56,984 nt of DNA from Gemmatimonadaceae bacterium (GCA_025362035.1 JANYIN010000134.1:1-56984), one strand, 5' to 3'. Positions 27,500-36,225 are shown, counted from the first letter of the stretch. The notes: generated by a model not told the origin, from the letters alone. Numbers and translations: made by a program.

Positions 27500-28150
27500 A
27501 TGAGACAACCCCTCATTCAGTTGCTCGCCGCCGCCCTTTTTGCATCGCCGGCAGTTGGCCAGACGCACACGTCATCCGCCGCCTTCTTTGGCAGCGCCGG
27601 AATTCCGAGTTACACGGAAACGTTCGAGACGCTGCTCGTGCCGAAGGACACTCCCCTGCCGAGTTTCACGCAAGCCGGCATAACGTACACCGGACTGGCC
27701 GGTGCGCCATTCCCGAACGTCTGGGTCAGTTCGCCCGGCTACCTCAATTACGGCGCTGGGCTCAACCCGACGACAACGAGCATCCTGACGGCCAACGGCA
27801 ACGAGCACTTTCTCATTCAGTTTCTCAATCCCGAGTACGCGGTCGGCTTTGATGTCTACTACAACGGACTCGGTCCAGCGACGGCGAGCTTCTTTAATGG
27901 CGCCACGCTGCTCGGCAACATCAGCTACAACGGCGCCGCTTTTCTCGGCTTCGATGGCTATATCGCATCGGCGAGTACGCCGGTAACCTCGGTTGAGTGG
28001 CTTGGTACGAACGGAGGCGTCCTCAACACCGGCATTGACAACCTTGCGGTGTTCAATTCGCCAATCACCTCGACGCCGGAGCCAGCCACGCTGACGCTGT
28101 TCGCTACGGGTATTGCAGGCCTCGCGGTGGTTCGCCGCCGACGCTCGTAG
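27500..28150 (+). CDS. PEP-CTERM sorting domain protein
   Basis: The 216-aa secreted protein has a signal peptide (RQPLIQLLAAALFASPAVG, cleavage near residue 21), a Gly/Asn/Thr-rich beta-type body, and a C-terminal PEP-CTERM tag: STPEPATLTLFATGIAGLAV followed by RRRRS. Such tags are recognised by exosortase and usually mark proteins exported with an exopolysaccharide. ATG 27500 is preceded by GGAG at 27491-27494. No exosortase gene is in the window. Body function is unknown. The gene is convergent with the flavoprotein gene, 16 bp away. Confidence 0.9.
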   Translation: MRQPLIQLLAAALFASPAVGQTHTSSAAFFGSAGIPSYTETFETLLVPKDTPLPSFTQAGITYTGLAGAPFPNVWVSSPGYLNYGAGLNPTTTSILTANGNEHFLIQFLNPEYAVGFDVYYNGLGPATASFFNGATLLGNISYNGAAFLGFDGYIASASTPVTSVEWLGTNGGVLNTGIDNLAVFNSPITSTPEPATLTLFATGIAGLAVVRRRRS

Positions 28151-28166
28151 GTCCGTTTCTTCAGCC

Positions 28167-30395
28167 TCAATCAATTGAGGGGGACACGCTCGAGGGGCTG
28201 AGCTGGTCGAAATCGCCCGTCGTCGGCTCAGGATCCAGTCGCATGCGGTGCCGATCGGCAGTTCGAAGTGCGGCCACCAGCCCCTGCGTCAGCGCTACCA
28301 ACAACTTCAGCGCGATCGGTGATCGTTCGCTCAGCAGGCGCTCACACGTTTCGCGATCTATTTCCAGGAGCACCGCATCGCGGCGGATCGAGTAGCTCGC
28401 CGAGCGCGGTTCTCCCGCGATCATGCTGGCTTGGCCGAAAATGCTGCCCGGGACGAGCTGAGCGAGCAGCTGCGGCCGGCCACGAACCTTTACGCTGACG
28501 TCGACACAACCGCGCACGACGACCAGACAGGTCGCGCCTGGCTCACCCTCCATGAACAGCAGCGTTCCTCGAGCGACATCCATCCGGCGCATGTTCTGCA
28601 GCAACGTCTCGATCTCGCTCACTGAAAAAGGCTTGAACGCCGAAAACGACGCGAGAATATCTGGCGCAATCGACGTGGCGGGCCCCGGTTCCGTCGTTTC
28701 GAGGCGCACCATGCGCGACACGCGCGGTGGCGACTGGCGCGGCACGGCCGAGGCGACCGAATCGGAGCGCAGCGTGAGCGCGTCGGAGATCTGCTTGTTC
28801 ACGGCCTTGAGTTGGCGGCAGAGCGCGGCCGCAATGCGCCACAGGCTGTCCCCTTGCGTCATGAAGATCGGCTCGGCGCTCGTGAGACGTCGCGGCGAGA
28901 ACACGTCCTCAGGAACCCATTCCGGTACCTGCCCGGTGAACGCCATCTGTGCGGCGGCGCAACCGGCGGCCGTCGTATAGCTGCCGCCGTACCCGTTGTA
29001 GCCCGCCGCGATGATGATTCCAGGTCGCAGAAACCCGATGGCCGGCAGCTGATCAGGGGTGAACGCCAGCGGCCCGATCCACTCGGTCGAAGGCGGCACG
29101 CCGCGCAACTCCGGATAAAATCGATCGCGCAACGCGAGCAGCTGTTCGTGGACTGCCCGGGAGCGTCGCCGCGACGATGGCGTGCGCATCGGGCGGTCTT
29201 CGCCGCCGCCCATCAACAGCGGTGCCCGCCCTCCATGTGCGCCAATTCGTGGCTGATTGAAGAAGGTGGGCCCGTCTTCGCACGTCACGACGCGCCCACG
29301 CGCGCGATCGGGCGCGAGTTCGGTGACCTGAATCTGGCTCTGGTGCGGCTTGATCTCGGCCAGTTCCGGAAAAAGCTGGCTGGTAAACGCATTCGTCGCC
29401 ACGATGACGCAGCGCGCCCTGATCGTTCCACGATTCGTGACCACTCGGTGCGCGTCCGCGCGTTCGGACCGTACGTCTCTAACGTGCACGCGAGTGTACA
29501 ACTCGACGCCGTCACGCAGTGCGCTTGCGAGCAGACCGCACGCGTACTTGAACGGGTGATAAGTGCCGTCATCTGGAATGAAGCGCCCCAGGTACCCATT
29601 CTCGAAGCCGAACTCCTGACGAATCTTGCGGCGCGACCAGAGCTCGATGCGCTGGCCGTGCTGCGCGGCCAGCATGACCTCTTCGCAGACGCCCTGTTCC
29701 TCTTCCTCCGTGCTGGCGAGGTGCAGCCACCCGCGCGGAGAGAAGTCGCAATCGATGCGCTCACGCAGAATAATGCTCCTGAGCAGATCGCGATTGCGCA
29801 GCGAAAGGCCAAGGACGAGTGACGCCTGGCGCTCGCTTTCCGCCTGCAGTACTTCCATCGGCAATCCCGCATAGGTGCGGCGAAGAAATGCGAGACGCTC
29901 TCGAGCCAATCCCTCGTAGACGCCGACGGAATTCTCCGGAATCAGTTCGAAGTTGCCGCCGTTCCGTCCACTCGCTTCGCCCGCAGGATCGCCTTGGTCG
30001 ACGACCACAACTCGAGTCGCGGAACTGGCGTGGTCCGCGAGGTGATACGCGCACGAGGCACCCGTGAGCCCCGCGCCGATGACCACGACGTCGGCGGTGA
30101 GCGGGAACTCAGCGCTCGATTGAAAATTCTCGAGCGGACGTCCGTGGCGAAACCAGAATGGCTCGTCGTTGGCCGGAAGCTCGATGGGATGCAGTGTGGC
30201 GATGCCGAGCCGGCCGAGCAGGTCCTGGAATGGGGCGCGTGCCGGTCGCGAGACGGCGCAATCGCGATCGATGGATGTCAGTTCGGCACGCAGCGACGCG
30301 CTGATGCGCCCGTGGCCATCCACCAGGTCGAGAACGCGGTGGGTGAGTTTTCGGACATCGCGAACATCCAGTGTGCGTCCGTTCTCGGTACGCAA
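28167..30395 (-). CDS. FAD-dependent amino-acid-oxidase-like protein fused to a cyclic-nucleotide-binding domain
   Basis: The 742-aa protein has an unusual architecture. An N-terminal segment (1-100) of unclear relation is followed by a DAO-type flavoprotein (about 100-520) with the dinucleotide motif VVVIGAGLTGASCAYHLA (GxGxxG at 107-112), GEASGRNGGNFE, and a closing GYNGYGGSYTTAAG. After a linker, residues about 605-735 form a CRP-type nucleotide-binding domain with GSIFGQASMIAGEPRSAS. The phosphate cassette Arg is present but the usual Glu of FGE is Gln. There is no DNA-binding helix after it. TTG 30395 is my start (14 nt after the preceding stop, with AGGAA upstream); no ATG fits. Confidence 0.8.
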   Translation of the reverse strand: MRTENGRTLDVRDVRKLTHRVLDLVDGHGRISASLRAELTSIDRDCAVSRPARAPFQDLLGRLGIATLHPIELPANDEPFWFRHGRPLENFQSSAEFPLTADVVVIGAGLTGASCAYHLADHASSATRVVVVDQGDPAGEASGRNGGNFELIPENSVGVYEGLARERLAFLRRTYAGLPMEVLQAESERQASLVLGLSLRNRDLLRSIILRERIDCDFSPRGWLHLASTEEEEQGVCEEVMLAAQHGQRIELWSRRKIRQEFGFENGYLGRFIPDDGTYHPFKYACGLLASALRDGVELYTRVHVRDVRSERADAHRVVTNRGTIRARCVIVATNAFTSQLFPELAEIKPHQSQIQVTELAPDRARGRVVTCEDGPTFFNQPRIGAHGGRAPLLMGGGEDRPMRTPSSRRRSRAVHEQLLALRDRFYPELRGVPPSTEWIGPLAFTPDQLPAIGFLRPGIIIAAGYNGYGGSYTTAAGCAAAQMAFTGQVPEWVPEDVFSPRRLTSAEPIFMTQGDSLWRIAAALCRQLKAVNKQISDALTLRSDSVASAVPRQSPPRVSRMVRLETTEPGPATSIAPDILASFSAFKPFSVSEIETLLQNMRRMDVARGTLLFMEGEPGATCLVVVRGCVDVSVKVRGRPQLLAQLVPGSIFGQASMIAGEPRSASYSIRRDAVLLEIDRETCERLLSERSPIALKLLVALTQGLVAALRTADRHRMRLDPEPTTGDFDQLSPSSVSPSID

Positions 30396-30408
30396 GGTCG
30401 TGATGTTC

Positions 30409-31224
30409 CTAGAGGGCGAGGGCGAACTGTGAGTCCGGCGCGGCTCGTCCCGCGCGGGGCTGGAAAGGGCCGACCACGCCGTGCTGGAGCGCAACGGTGG
30501 TCGTCCCCGTGAAGCGCGTCCGACGCAGCGAAGCCGTCATCACCTGCATCGCGATGCCGCGGTCGTTGCATCGCTCGCTCAGGTGCGCGAGGACCACATG
30601 CGCGAGATCGCGGTGCACCACTTCGCGGGCCAGTGCCGCGCTGGCGCGGTTCGAGAGATGCCCGACGCGCGACGCGATGCGGGCCCGCACCGACGGCGGG
30701 TAGGGGCCGCTGGCAAGCATCGTTTCGTCATGATTGGACTCGAGCACCAGGATGTCCGCATGGCTGCAGAGTGCGCGAACACTCGCGCTGGCGTGCCCAA
30801 GGTCCGTGCAGACGACGGCACACGCTCCGGTGGAGTGCGCCGTGGCCCGAACGCCGATGGGACTCGCCGCGTCGTGCGGAGTCGCGAAGGTCGAGAGCGT
30901 CATGCGAGCCAGGGTCACGCCGTGGCCGACCACCACCCGTGAGCAGCTGGCTGCTTCGAGCTCGGGCCACGCGTCCACGGTTCCCGCGCTGGCGTAAAGC
31001 GACCAGCCCCATTTGCGCGCGCCGGCCGCCGCGCCCCGCACATGGTCGCCGTGCTCGTGCGTCACGATGCACGCTTCGATCGATGCCGGCGCGATCTTGA
31101 TGGCCGCCAGCCGCCGCGACAGCGTTCGCGTGCCGAACCCAGCGTCCACCAACACGCGCGTTTCGCCGGACTCGATGAGCACCGCGTTTCCCTCGCTTCC
31201 GCTGCCGAGAACCCACAGCTTCAT
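30409..31224 (-). CDS. Metallo-beta-lactamase fold hydrolase (YycJ/WalJ-like)
   Basis: The 271-aa protein carries the metal site THEHGDHVRG, preceded by the LGSGSEGNAVLIES start typical of the YycJ/WalJ group of MBL hydrolases, and later Asp/His ligands (CTDLGHAS, ESNHDETML, SRVGHLSNRAS). WalJ-type proteins are presumed nucleases or phosphodiesterases linked to cell-wall or DNA processes; activity is not known here. ATG 31224 overlaps the upstream gene's stop by 4 bases. It is co-oriented with the flavoprotein gene, 13 nt apart. Confidence 0.88.
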   Translation of the reverse strand: MKLWVLGSGSEGNAVLIESGETRVLVDAGFGTRTLSRRLAAIKIAPASIEACIVTHEHGDHVRGAAAGARKWGWSLYASAGTVDAWPELEAASCSRVVVGHGVTLARMTLSTFATPHDAASPIGVRATAHSTGACAVVCTDLGHASASVRALCSHADILVLESNHDETMLASGPYPPSVRARIASRVGHLSNRASAALAREVVHRDLAHVVLAHLSERCNDRGIAMQVMTASLRRTRFTGTTTVALQHGVVGPFQPRAGRAAPDSQFALAL

Positions 31225-32435
31225 GCGTTCACCGTCCACCGGAGTCGATAGGACGCCGTCAACTGCGCGCGCGCACCGTCGCTCAACGCCACGTGCCGGC
31301 GCGACATCATGCGGCTGGCGACCTCCAGAAACTTGTCCAGACGGAAGGTCGCGAACTCGCCGGCCTCGCCCCACGAAAACGGCGCGACGGCCTTGGGCGG
31401 CATCGCGCTGCCATAGACGTTGGCGCCCGCACCGATCACGCTGCCGGTGGTGAGTCGCAACCCGATCCCGGTCTTGGCATGGTCTCCGAAGAGCGTCCCG
31501 AGAAAGGGGAGGCCGGTGTCCCGTATGCCATCCGGGGTCCAGAGCTGCACGGTGCCATAGGTGTTCTTCAGATTGCTGGTGATCGTGCCGGCGCCAAGGT
31601 TCACCCAGCGCCCCAGGATCGAGTGGCCGACGAATCCGTCGTGTCCCTTGTTCGAGTGGCCGATGACGATGCAGTTGCTGAGCTCTCCATGCACCTTGCA
31701 CACGTCGCCGATGGACGACGTGCCAATCCGGTCGGTCGTCACGATGCTTCCTTCGCCGACATACAGCGGCCCGATGAGACGCGTGAACGCATGCACGTGT
31801 GCGCCGGCCCGGATCAGCACGGGACCGGCGCTGACATCGAAGCAGACCGCAGGCTCGACGTGCGCGCCTTCCTCCACGAACACGCGATGATGCCCGACCA
31901 GAATGGCGCCGAGTGGGAGCGCGCCCCGCATGTCCGCGCCGAGTATCGGGAGGTCGTCCCCCAGCATGGGCACGAGATGGCCGATGTAATCCCACACTTC
32001 ACGCATCCACCACCCGCGCGCGGTAACGGCGGGATGTCTCGAGCCCGTCTGGTAGGCGAGCGAGCCGAGGTTGGTTGTGCCATCCAGCAGCGACGCCACG
32101 TCCACATCCGACGCGAGCCGAACGGCCGCTAGCGAGTCCCCTCCGATCACCTCATCGGCAGTGCCCAGCGCCTCGAGCGCCGGAGCGAAGCGCGCGTTGG
32201 CGAGCCAACTCCCTTTCGGCAACACCCCGGACGACACGACGGGCGCCGCTCCGGATTCATCGAATGCGGCAAGATGCGCCGAGGTCACGTGCCCCCCGAC
32301 TCGAGCTCCGAGCGCCCGCGCCCAGCGTTCCCGTACGAGCAGGGCACCGGCGCGCATCTCGCCCGCCGGGCGGGTCAACGCGAACGGCTCGAAGGTGCGC
32401 GCGCACGCGTCGTCGTAGAGATAGAGCACGCTCAT
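31221..32435 (-). CDS. GlmU-like sugar nucleotidyltransferase with left-handed beta-helix
   Basis: The 404-aa protein matches the alternative GlmU family found in Bacteroidetes, Gemmatimonadota and others. It has an N-terminal domain starting VLYLYDDACARTFEPFALTRP and a hexapeptide-repeat C-terminal domain (residues about 200-370) with VNLGAGTITSNLKNTYG and SVIGAGANVYG. By family it would make UDP-GlcNAc or a related sugar nucleotide. ATG 32435 overlaps the manC stop (ATGA); ATG 32441 is an alternative. It could supply the nucleotide sugar for peptidoglycan, lipopolysaccharide or BshA. Confidence 0.87.
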   Translation of the reverse strand: MSVLYLYDDACARTFEPFALTRPAGEMRAGALLVRERWARALGARVGGHVTSAHLAAFDESGAAPVVSSGVLPKGSWLANARFAPALEALGTADEVIGGDSLAAVRLASDVDVASLLDGTTNLGSLAYQTGSRHPAVTARGWWMREVWDYIGHLVPMLGDDLPILGADMRGALPLGAILVGHHRVFVEEGAHVEPAVCFDVSAGPVLIRAGAHVHAFTRLIGPLYVGEGSIVTTDRIGTSSIGDVCKVHGELSNCIVIGHSNKGHDGFVGHSILGRWVNLGAGTITSNLKNTYGTVQLWTPDGIRDTGLPFLGTLFGDHAKTGIGLRLTTGSVIGAGANVYGSAMPPKAVAPFSWGEAGEFATFRLDKFLEVASRMMSRRHVALSDGARAQLTASYRLRWTVNA

Positions 32436-33469
32436 CGCCATTCGCGGATGTCGGCCGGGAGTGAAGCGATCAATGCCTTCAAGTCGGCCGCCATCTCGAT
32501 CGTCGTTACCAGTGTCAACCCATCCCGCGAGACGACCACGAGATCGCTCACGCCGTAAAGCACCACCGCGCCGCCGTCGGTGTGCACGACATTTCCAGTT
32601 GCATGCAACGCGTGCACCACTCCGTTCGCGGCATTCCCCGCGCCGTCCAGCGCGCGCACGCGGCGCAGCGCGGCCCACGTGCCCACATCGTCCCAGCCGA
32701 AGCGGCCGGGTATGACGAACACGCGGGACGAACGTTCGAGCACGCCGACGTCCACGGAAATGGGCGTCTGGACCGCGCCGAAGAATCCCGCGAGATCGTT
32801 CGCGTACGCGACGAGATGGGGCGCGACTTCCGGTGTGTGTGCCGCGATCTCCTCGAGAAAATCGACGACACGCCACACGAAGATGCCGGAGTTCCAGAGA
32901 TACCCATCGCGGACCATGACCTCCGCCCGTTCGCGACTCGGCTTCTCGATGAACCGGGCGACGCGGCGCACTCCGCCGCCAAGATCTTCGCCCGGCTGGA
33001 TGTAGCCGAAGCCCGGATCCGGGCGGTCGGGCACGATCCCCACGGTCACGAGTGCGTGCGCTTGTTCGGCGATGCGCGCGGCGTCACCCAGGGCGAGGCG
33101 AAACCCGTCGGGATCTCCCACCGCCCAGTCGGCATGCACGCTGATCATCACCGCGTCGCGCCCACCGCGACGCTCCACTTCGAGGGCGGCCCAGGCAAGT
33201 GCGGCGGCCGTGCCCGCGGGCCGCGGCTCCGCGATGAAGTTGTCGCGGGAAAGCTGTGGCGCGAGCGCGGCGATCGGTTCGACAAGGCCCGCGTTCGTCA
33301 GAATCAGCGTGCGCTCGGGTGGCACGAGCGGCGCGAGCCGGTCAAGCGCGTCACACAGGAGCGGCTCACTGGTGGCCAGCGGCAGTAGCTGCTTGGGTTG
33401 CGCGGGCGTGCTGATGGGCCAGAAGCGCGATCCGACGCCTCCAGCAAGGACGACGGCCCAGTGGTTCAT
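32432..33469 (-). CDS. manC: Mannose-1-phosphate guanylyltransferase
   Basis: The 345-aa protein forms GDP-mannose from GTP and mannose-1-phosphate. The nucleotide-binding start AVVLAGGVGSRFWPISTPAQPKQ is diagnostic, as are NSGIFVWRV and the FIEKPSRE motif. It is the short form without a fused phosphomannose isomerase domain. Its ATG overlaps the response-regulator stop (ATGA), and its stop overlaps the GlmU-like gene. GDP-mannose feeds surface polysaccharide or glycosylation. Confidence 0.93.
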   Translation of the reverse strand: MNHWAVVLAGGVGSRFWPISTPAQPKQLLPLATSEPLLCDALDRLAPLVPPERTLILTNAGLVEPIAALAPQLSRDNFIAEPRPAGTAAALAWAALEVERRGGRDAVMISVHADWAVGDPDGFRLALGDAARIAEQAHALVTVGIVPDRPDPGFGYIQPGEDLGGGVRRVARFIEKPSRERAEVMVRDGYLWNSGIFVWRVVDFLEEIAAHTPEVAPHLVAYANDLAGFFGAVQTPISVDVGVLERSSRVFVIPGRFGWDDVGTWAALRRVRALDGAGNAANGVVHALHATGNVVHTDGGAVVLYGVSDLVVVSRDGLTLVTTIEMAADLKALIASLPADIREWR

Positions 33470-33879
33470 GACGGGTCGGCGCTTGGTTCGACGGCGATCC
33501 CGGCGAGTTCGGCCGCGCGAGCATAGAGTCGCTTCGGACTGAACGGCTTGGTGAGAAACTCGCTCGCACCCAGTTCCATCGCGGAGCGATGTTGGGCCTC
33601 CTGGCCAGCCGCGGTCAGGATGATGGTGGGGATGTGCTTCAGCCGCTCGTCCTGCTTCATCTCCGTGAGGACGTCGAGGCCGCTGAGGTACGGCATCATC
33701 AGGTCGAGCAAGACCAGATCGATGTCCGGTTCTCGCTTGAGAATCGCGAGCGCCTCCCGTCCGTCGAAGGCGAGGGTGACGCGAAATGGCCCTTGCTCGA
33801 GCTTCATCTTGATGATCCGCCCGATATGCGGCTCGTCGTCCGCCACGAGAGCATGTTTCCGGTCGAAGTCGGAACTCAT
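33466..33879 (-). CDS. Stand-alone response regulator (receiver domain only)
   Basis: The 137-aa protein is a single receiver domain with the acidic pair ADDEP, the phosphoacceptor Asp59 in LVLLDLMMP, the Thr/Ser switch region ILTAAG, and Lys in LTKPF. It has no output domain, so it probably acts by protein-protein contact. ATG 33879 was chosen; the longer frame overlaps the roadblock gene and is not conserved-looking. It lies 1 nt after the roadblock gene and overlaps manC by 4 bases. The cognate kinase is not obvious; an orphan kinase lies at 36226-37368. Confidence 0.92.
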   Translation of the reverse strand: MSSDFDRKHALVADDEPHIGRIIKMKLEQGPFRVTLAFDGREALAILKREPDIDLVLLDLMMPYLSGLDVLTEMKQDERLKHIPTIILTAAGQEAQHRSAMELGASEFLTKPFSPKRLYARAAELAGIAVEPSADPS

Positions 33880-33880
33880 G

Positions 33881-34234
33881 CTACACCAGCGCCGCGATGT
33901 GCTCGCGATTGCGGCGCAGCTCGTACAGCAGCTGTCCCACGTTGCCCGTTGGTGCGAGGAGAACCAGGAGGACCACATCGGTGCTGAGCACCGACACGAT
34001 TGCGAGGCCGTCCACGTGCTCGAGCACCATAGTGAGCAGCAAGCCCCGCGATGCTGCGACCCCGAGGTCGTCGGCGGGGCCGATGATGCCCGGGATTCGC
34101 GCCGCGAGATCCTCGGCGTCGAACCCTTCCATGGCCTGACTGTCGATCAGGAGGCCATCTCGCCCGAGAACGACTGCGGCCTCGACCCCCTCGCGCTGTT
34201 TGATGGCGCTGATGAGGTCTCGAATACTCGGCAT
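33881..34234 (-). CDS. Roadblock/LC7 domain protein
   Basis: The 117-aa protein has the roadblock fold pattern: an N-terminal helix (MPSIRDLISAIKQREGVEA), the VVLGRDGLLIDSQ strand pair, a central helix, and hydrophobic strands GLLLTMVLEHVDGLAIV and VVLLVLLAP. Bacterial roadblock proteins such as MglB control small Ras-like GTPases (MglA) in polarity or motility, but others act without them. No mglA gene is in the window. It is first in its minus-strand operon behind a recognisable promoter, immediately before a response regulator. Confidence 0.85.
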   Translation of the reverse strand: MPSIRDLISAIKQREGVEAAVVLGRDGLLIDSQAMEGFDAEDLAARIPGIIGPADDLGVAASRGLLLTMVLEHVDGLAIVSVLSTDVVLLVLLAPTGNVGQLLYELRRNREHIAALV

Positions 34235-34262
34235 GCCTGCTCCCTCGCGGAAAGTGATGCGA

Positions 34263-34290
34263 AGCTTAAGGGTGAGAGGGGTGAAGTCAA
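34263..34290 (-). promoter_or_regulatory. Promoter of the roadblock-to-flavoprotein operon
   Basis: On the minus strand TTGACT (complement of 34285-34290), a 16-bp spacer and TAAGCT (complement of 34263-34268) precede the roadblock ATG by 28 nt. Confidence 0.6.
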
Positions 34291-34304
34291 GCGACGACAA
34301 CAGC

Positions 34305-34333
34305 TTGAGTTTGATAGTGCGGGGGCGTATTCT
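34305..34333 (+). promoter_or_regulatory. Promoter of the lipoprotein-serS operon
   Basis: TTGAGT (34305-34310), a 17-bp spacer and TATTCT (34328-34333) precede the lipoprotein ATG by 38 nt. Its -35 lies 14 bp from the divergent minus-strand -35, so the two promoters could share control. Confidence 0.65.
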
Positions 34334-34371
34334 CCAGAGGCCCCTTACCACAATTCCCCTCGCGCCTCTCC

Positions 34372-34947
34372 ATGCAGCTGACTCGCCCGGTGCGTGTCGC
34401 TCTCGTGCCCCTGGTCATGCTCGCGATCGCCTGTGGCGATCCGCTCGGTACCAAGGCCACGTACGCGGACTCGCTCAATTCATATGCTGTCTATGGGCTG
34501 ACCAACGCGCCGGCGGCCGTCCCCACGGCGCTGAGCTTTCTCGGTGGCCTGTCCCGCGCGTCGTCCACGTTCGCGTTCGACGTCGCCTTCGACATCGATG
34601 CCAGTGGCCGAGTGATCGTGTATCCGGTCCGCGCCCTGGCCGGAGCGCTGGCCGGCACCCTCAAGCGGGTGGGGCTGCAGAGCGTTCCAGGCTCGTTCTC
34701 ACTCATCACCGCGGTGCCGGTGAGCGGCTACGACACATTGCACACGCAGGTCGTGACGCCCGGAATGGTGCTGGCCGTGGAGCTGCGCGACGGGACCTCG
34801 TGCTTCTCCTCACTCAAGTCCCAGCTGTTATACGCCAAGCTGGTGGTGGACAGCGTGAGTGCCAGCAACCGGATCTGGATCCGGACGGTCGTCGACCCCA
34901 ACTGCGGCTATCGCGGCGTCGTGCCGGACTCGATACCCACGATCTGA
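34372..34947 (+). CDS. Putative lipoprotein of unknown function
   Basis: The 191-aa protein has a lipoprotein signal: a basic start, a hydrophobic core and the lipobox LAIAC-G with Cys at about residue 21, followed by Asp. Asp at +2 often signals inner-membrane retention in E. coli, though rules differ elsewhere. The rest is beta-rich with two Cys pairs (TSCFSSL and DPNCGYRG, one visible Cys each) and no known motif. Its stop overlaps the serS start by one base. Confidence 0.7.
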   Translation: MQLTRPVRVALVPLVMLAIACGDPLGTKATYADSLNSYAVYGLTNAPAAVPTALSFLGGLSRASSTFAFDVAFDIDASGRVIVYPVRALAGALAGTLKRVGLQSVPGSFSLITAVPVSGYDTLHTQVVTPGMVLAVELRDGTSCFSSLKSQLLYAKLVVDSVSASNRIWIRTVVDPNCGYRGVVPDSIPTI

Positions 34948-36221
34948 TGCACGACGCACGGCTGATCCGCGAGCGTCTCGACGAGTTACGGGAGGCCATG
35001 CGGCGGCGCGGCGCGCTCGAGGCGCTCGATCCGCAACTCGATCGGTGTGAGTTGCTGGAGCGCCAGCGCCGCAGTCTGCTCCAGGCCGTCGAGGAGCGGA
35101 AGGCGGCGCGAAACGCGACCTCGCAGGAGGTTGCGCGGCAAAAAAGGGCGGGGGGCGACGCCGCTGACCTCGTGGCGACCGCGCGAGCCCTGGGAGAGGA
35201 GATTGGCCAGCTGGATGCCGAGTTGGCGACGGTAGAGCGCGAATTCGACGGCATCCTGCTCGAGATCCCGAACATGACGCTCGCCGACGTACCGGCAGGC
35301 GACGAATCGAACAACATCATCGTTCGCGAGTGGGGAACGCCGAGGTCTTCCGATGGCGTTCGGCCGCATTGGGAAATCGCCGCGGCGCAGGGGCTGTTCG
35401 ATCTCGAGCGCGGCGCGAAATTGAGCGGCTCGGGCTTCATCGTCTATCGGAAAAAGGGTGCTCGCCTCGTGCGCGCATTGATGAACTATTTCGTGGATAG
35501 CCACGTCGACCGGCATGGGTACGAAGAAGTGTGGGCGCCTTCGATCGTGAACCGGTCGTCGATGATCGGGACGGGACAACTTCCCAAATTCGAGAACGAC
35601 GCGTACCGAATTGCGGAGGACGACCTCTTCCTGATCCCCACCGCCGAAGTTCCCGTGACCAACCTGTACCGCGACGAGACGGTGGACGGCCAGTTGCTGC
35701 CGATGGCTTTCTGCGCCTACTCGCCATGTTTCCGACGCGAAGCGGGTTCAGCCGGCAAGGACACGCGCGGGATCCTGCGCGTGCACCAGTTCGACAAGGT
35801 GGAACTGGTGAGGTACGCCGTGCCGGAAGACTCCGAGGCGCAACTCGCCGCGCTTCTGGGCCACGCCGAGGCCATGCTTCGGGGCCTCGGTTTACCGTAC
35901 CGCGTGAAGTTGCTCGCCGCGGGCGACACCGGTTTCTCCAGCGCAAAGACGTACGACCTGGAGGTCTGGGCGTCGGGCGTGGGCGCGTGGCTCGAGGTCA
36001 GTTCGTGCAGCAACTTCACGGACTTCCAGGCGCGGCGCGCGAACATCCGCTTCAAGCCATCCAAAACGGAGAAGCCGCGATTCGTCCACACGGTCAATGG
36101 ATCCGGCCTCGCGTTCCCGCGCACCATTGCTGCGATTCTTGAGCACTATCAGCGGCCCGACGGCAGTGTCGAAGTACCGGAAGTCCTGCGGCCGTATGTA
36201 GGGACCGACCGGCTCGTTTAG
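34947..36221 (+). CDS. serS: Seryl-tRNA synthetase
   Basis: The 424-aa class II synthetase has an N-terminal coiled-coil tRNA-binding arm (residues about 1-110) and a catalytic core with motif 2 FRREAGSAGKDTRGILRVHQF and motif 3 NGSGLAFPRTIAAILE. The IPTAEVPVTNLY segment is diagnostic. ATG 34947 overlaps the lipoprotein stop. The C-terminal tail VLRPYVGTDRLV is typical. Confidence 0.98.
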   Translation: MHDARLIRERLDELREAMRRRGALEALDPQLDRCELLERQRRSLLQAVEERKAARNATSQEVARQKRAGGDAADLVATARALGEEIGQLDAELATVEREFDGILLEIPNMTLADVPAGDESNNIIVREWGTPRSSDGVRPHWEIAAAQGLFDLERGAKLSGSGFIVYRKKGARLVRALMNYFVDSHVDRHGYEEVWAPSIVNRSSMIGTGQLPKFENDAYRIAEDDLFLIPTAEVPVTNLYRDETVDGQLLPMAFCAYSPCFRREAGSAGKDTRGILRVHQFDKVELVRYAVPEDSEAQLAALLGHAEAMLRGLGLPYRVKLLAAGDTGFSSAKTYDLEVWASGVGAWLEVSSCSNFTDFQARRANIRFKPSKTEKPRFVHTVNGSGLAFPRTIAAILEHYQRPDGSVEVPEVLRPYVGTDRLV

Positions 36222-36225
36222 ACCA

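Noticed and set aside
28165..28180. Hairpin CCTCAAT-CA-ATTGAGG between the convergent PEP-CTERM and flavoprotein genes as a terminator
   Set aside because: The stem is only 7 bp, it overlaps a stop codon, and no T run follows on either strand.
34949..35579. Open frames antisense to serS, pcrA, groEL and infB
   Set aside because: These long minus-strand frames mirror strongly conserved genes on the plus strand and have no recognisable domain.
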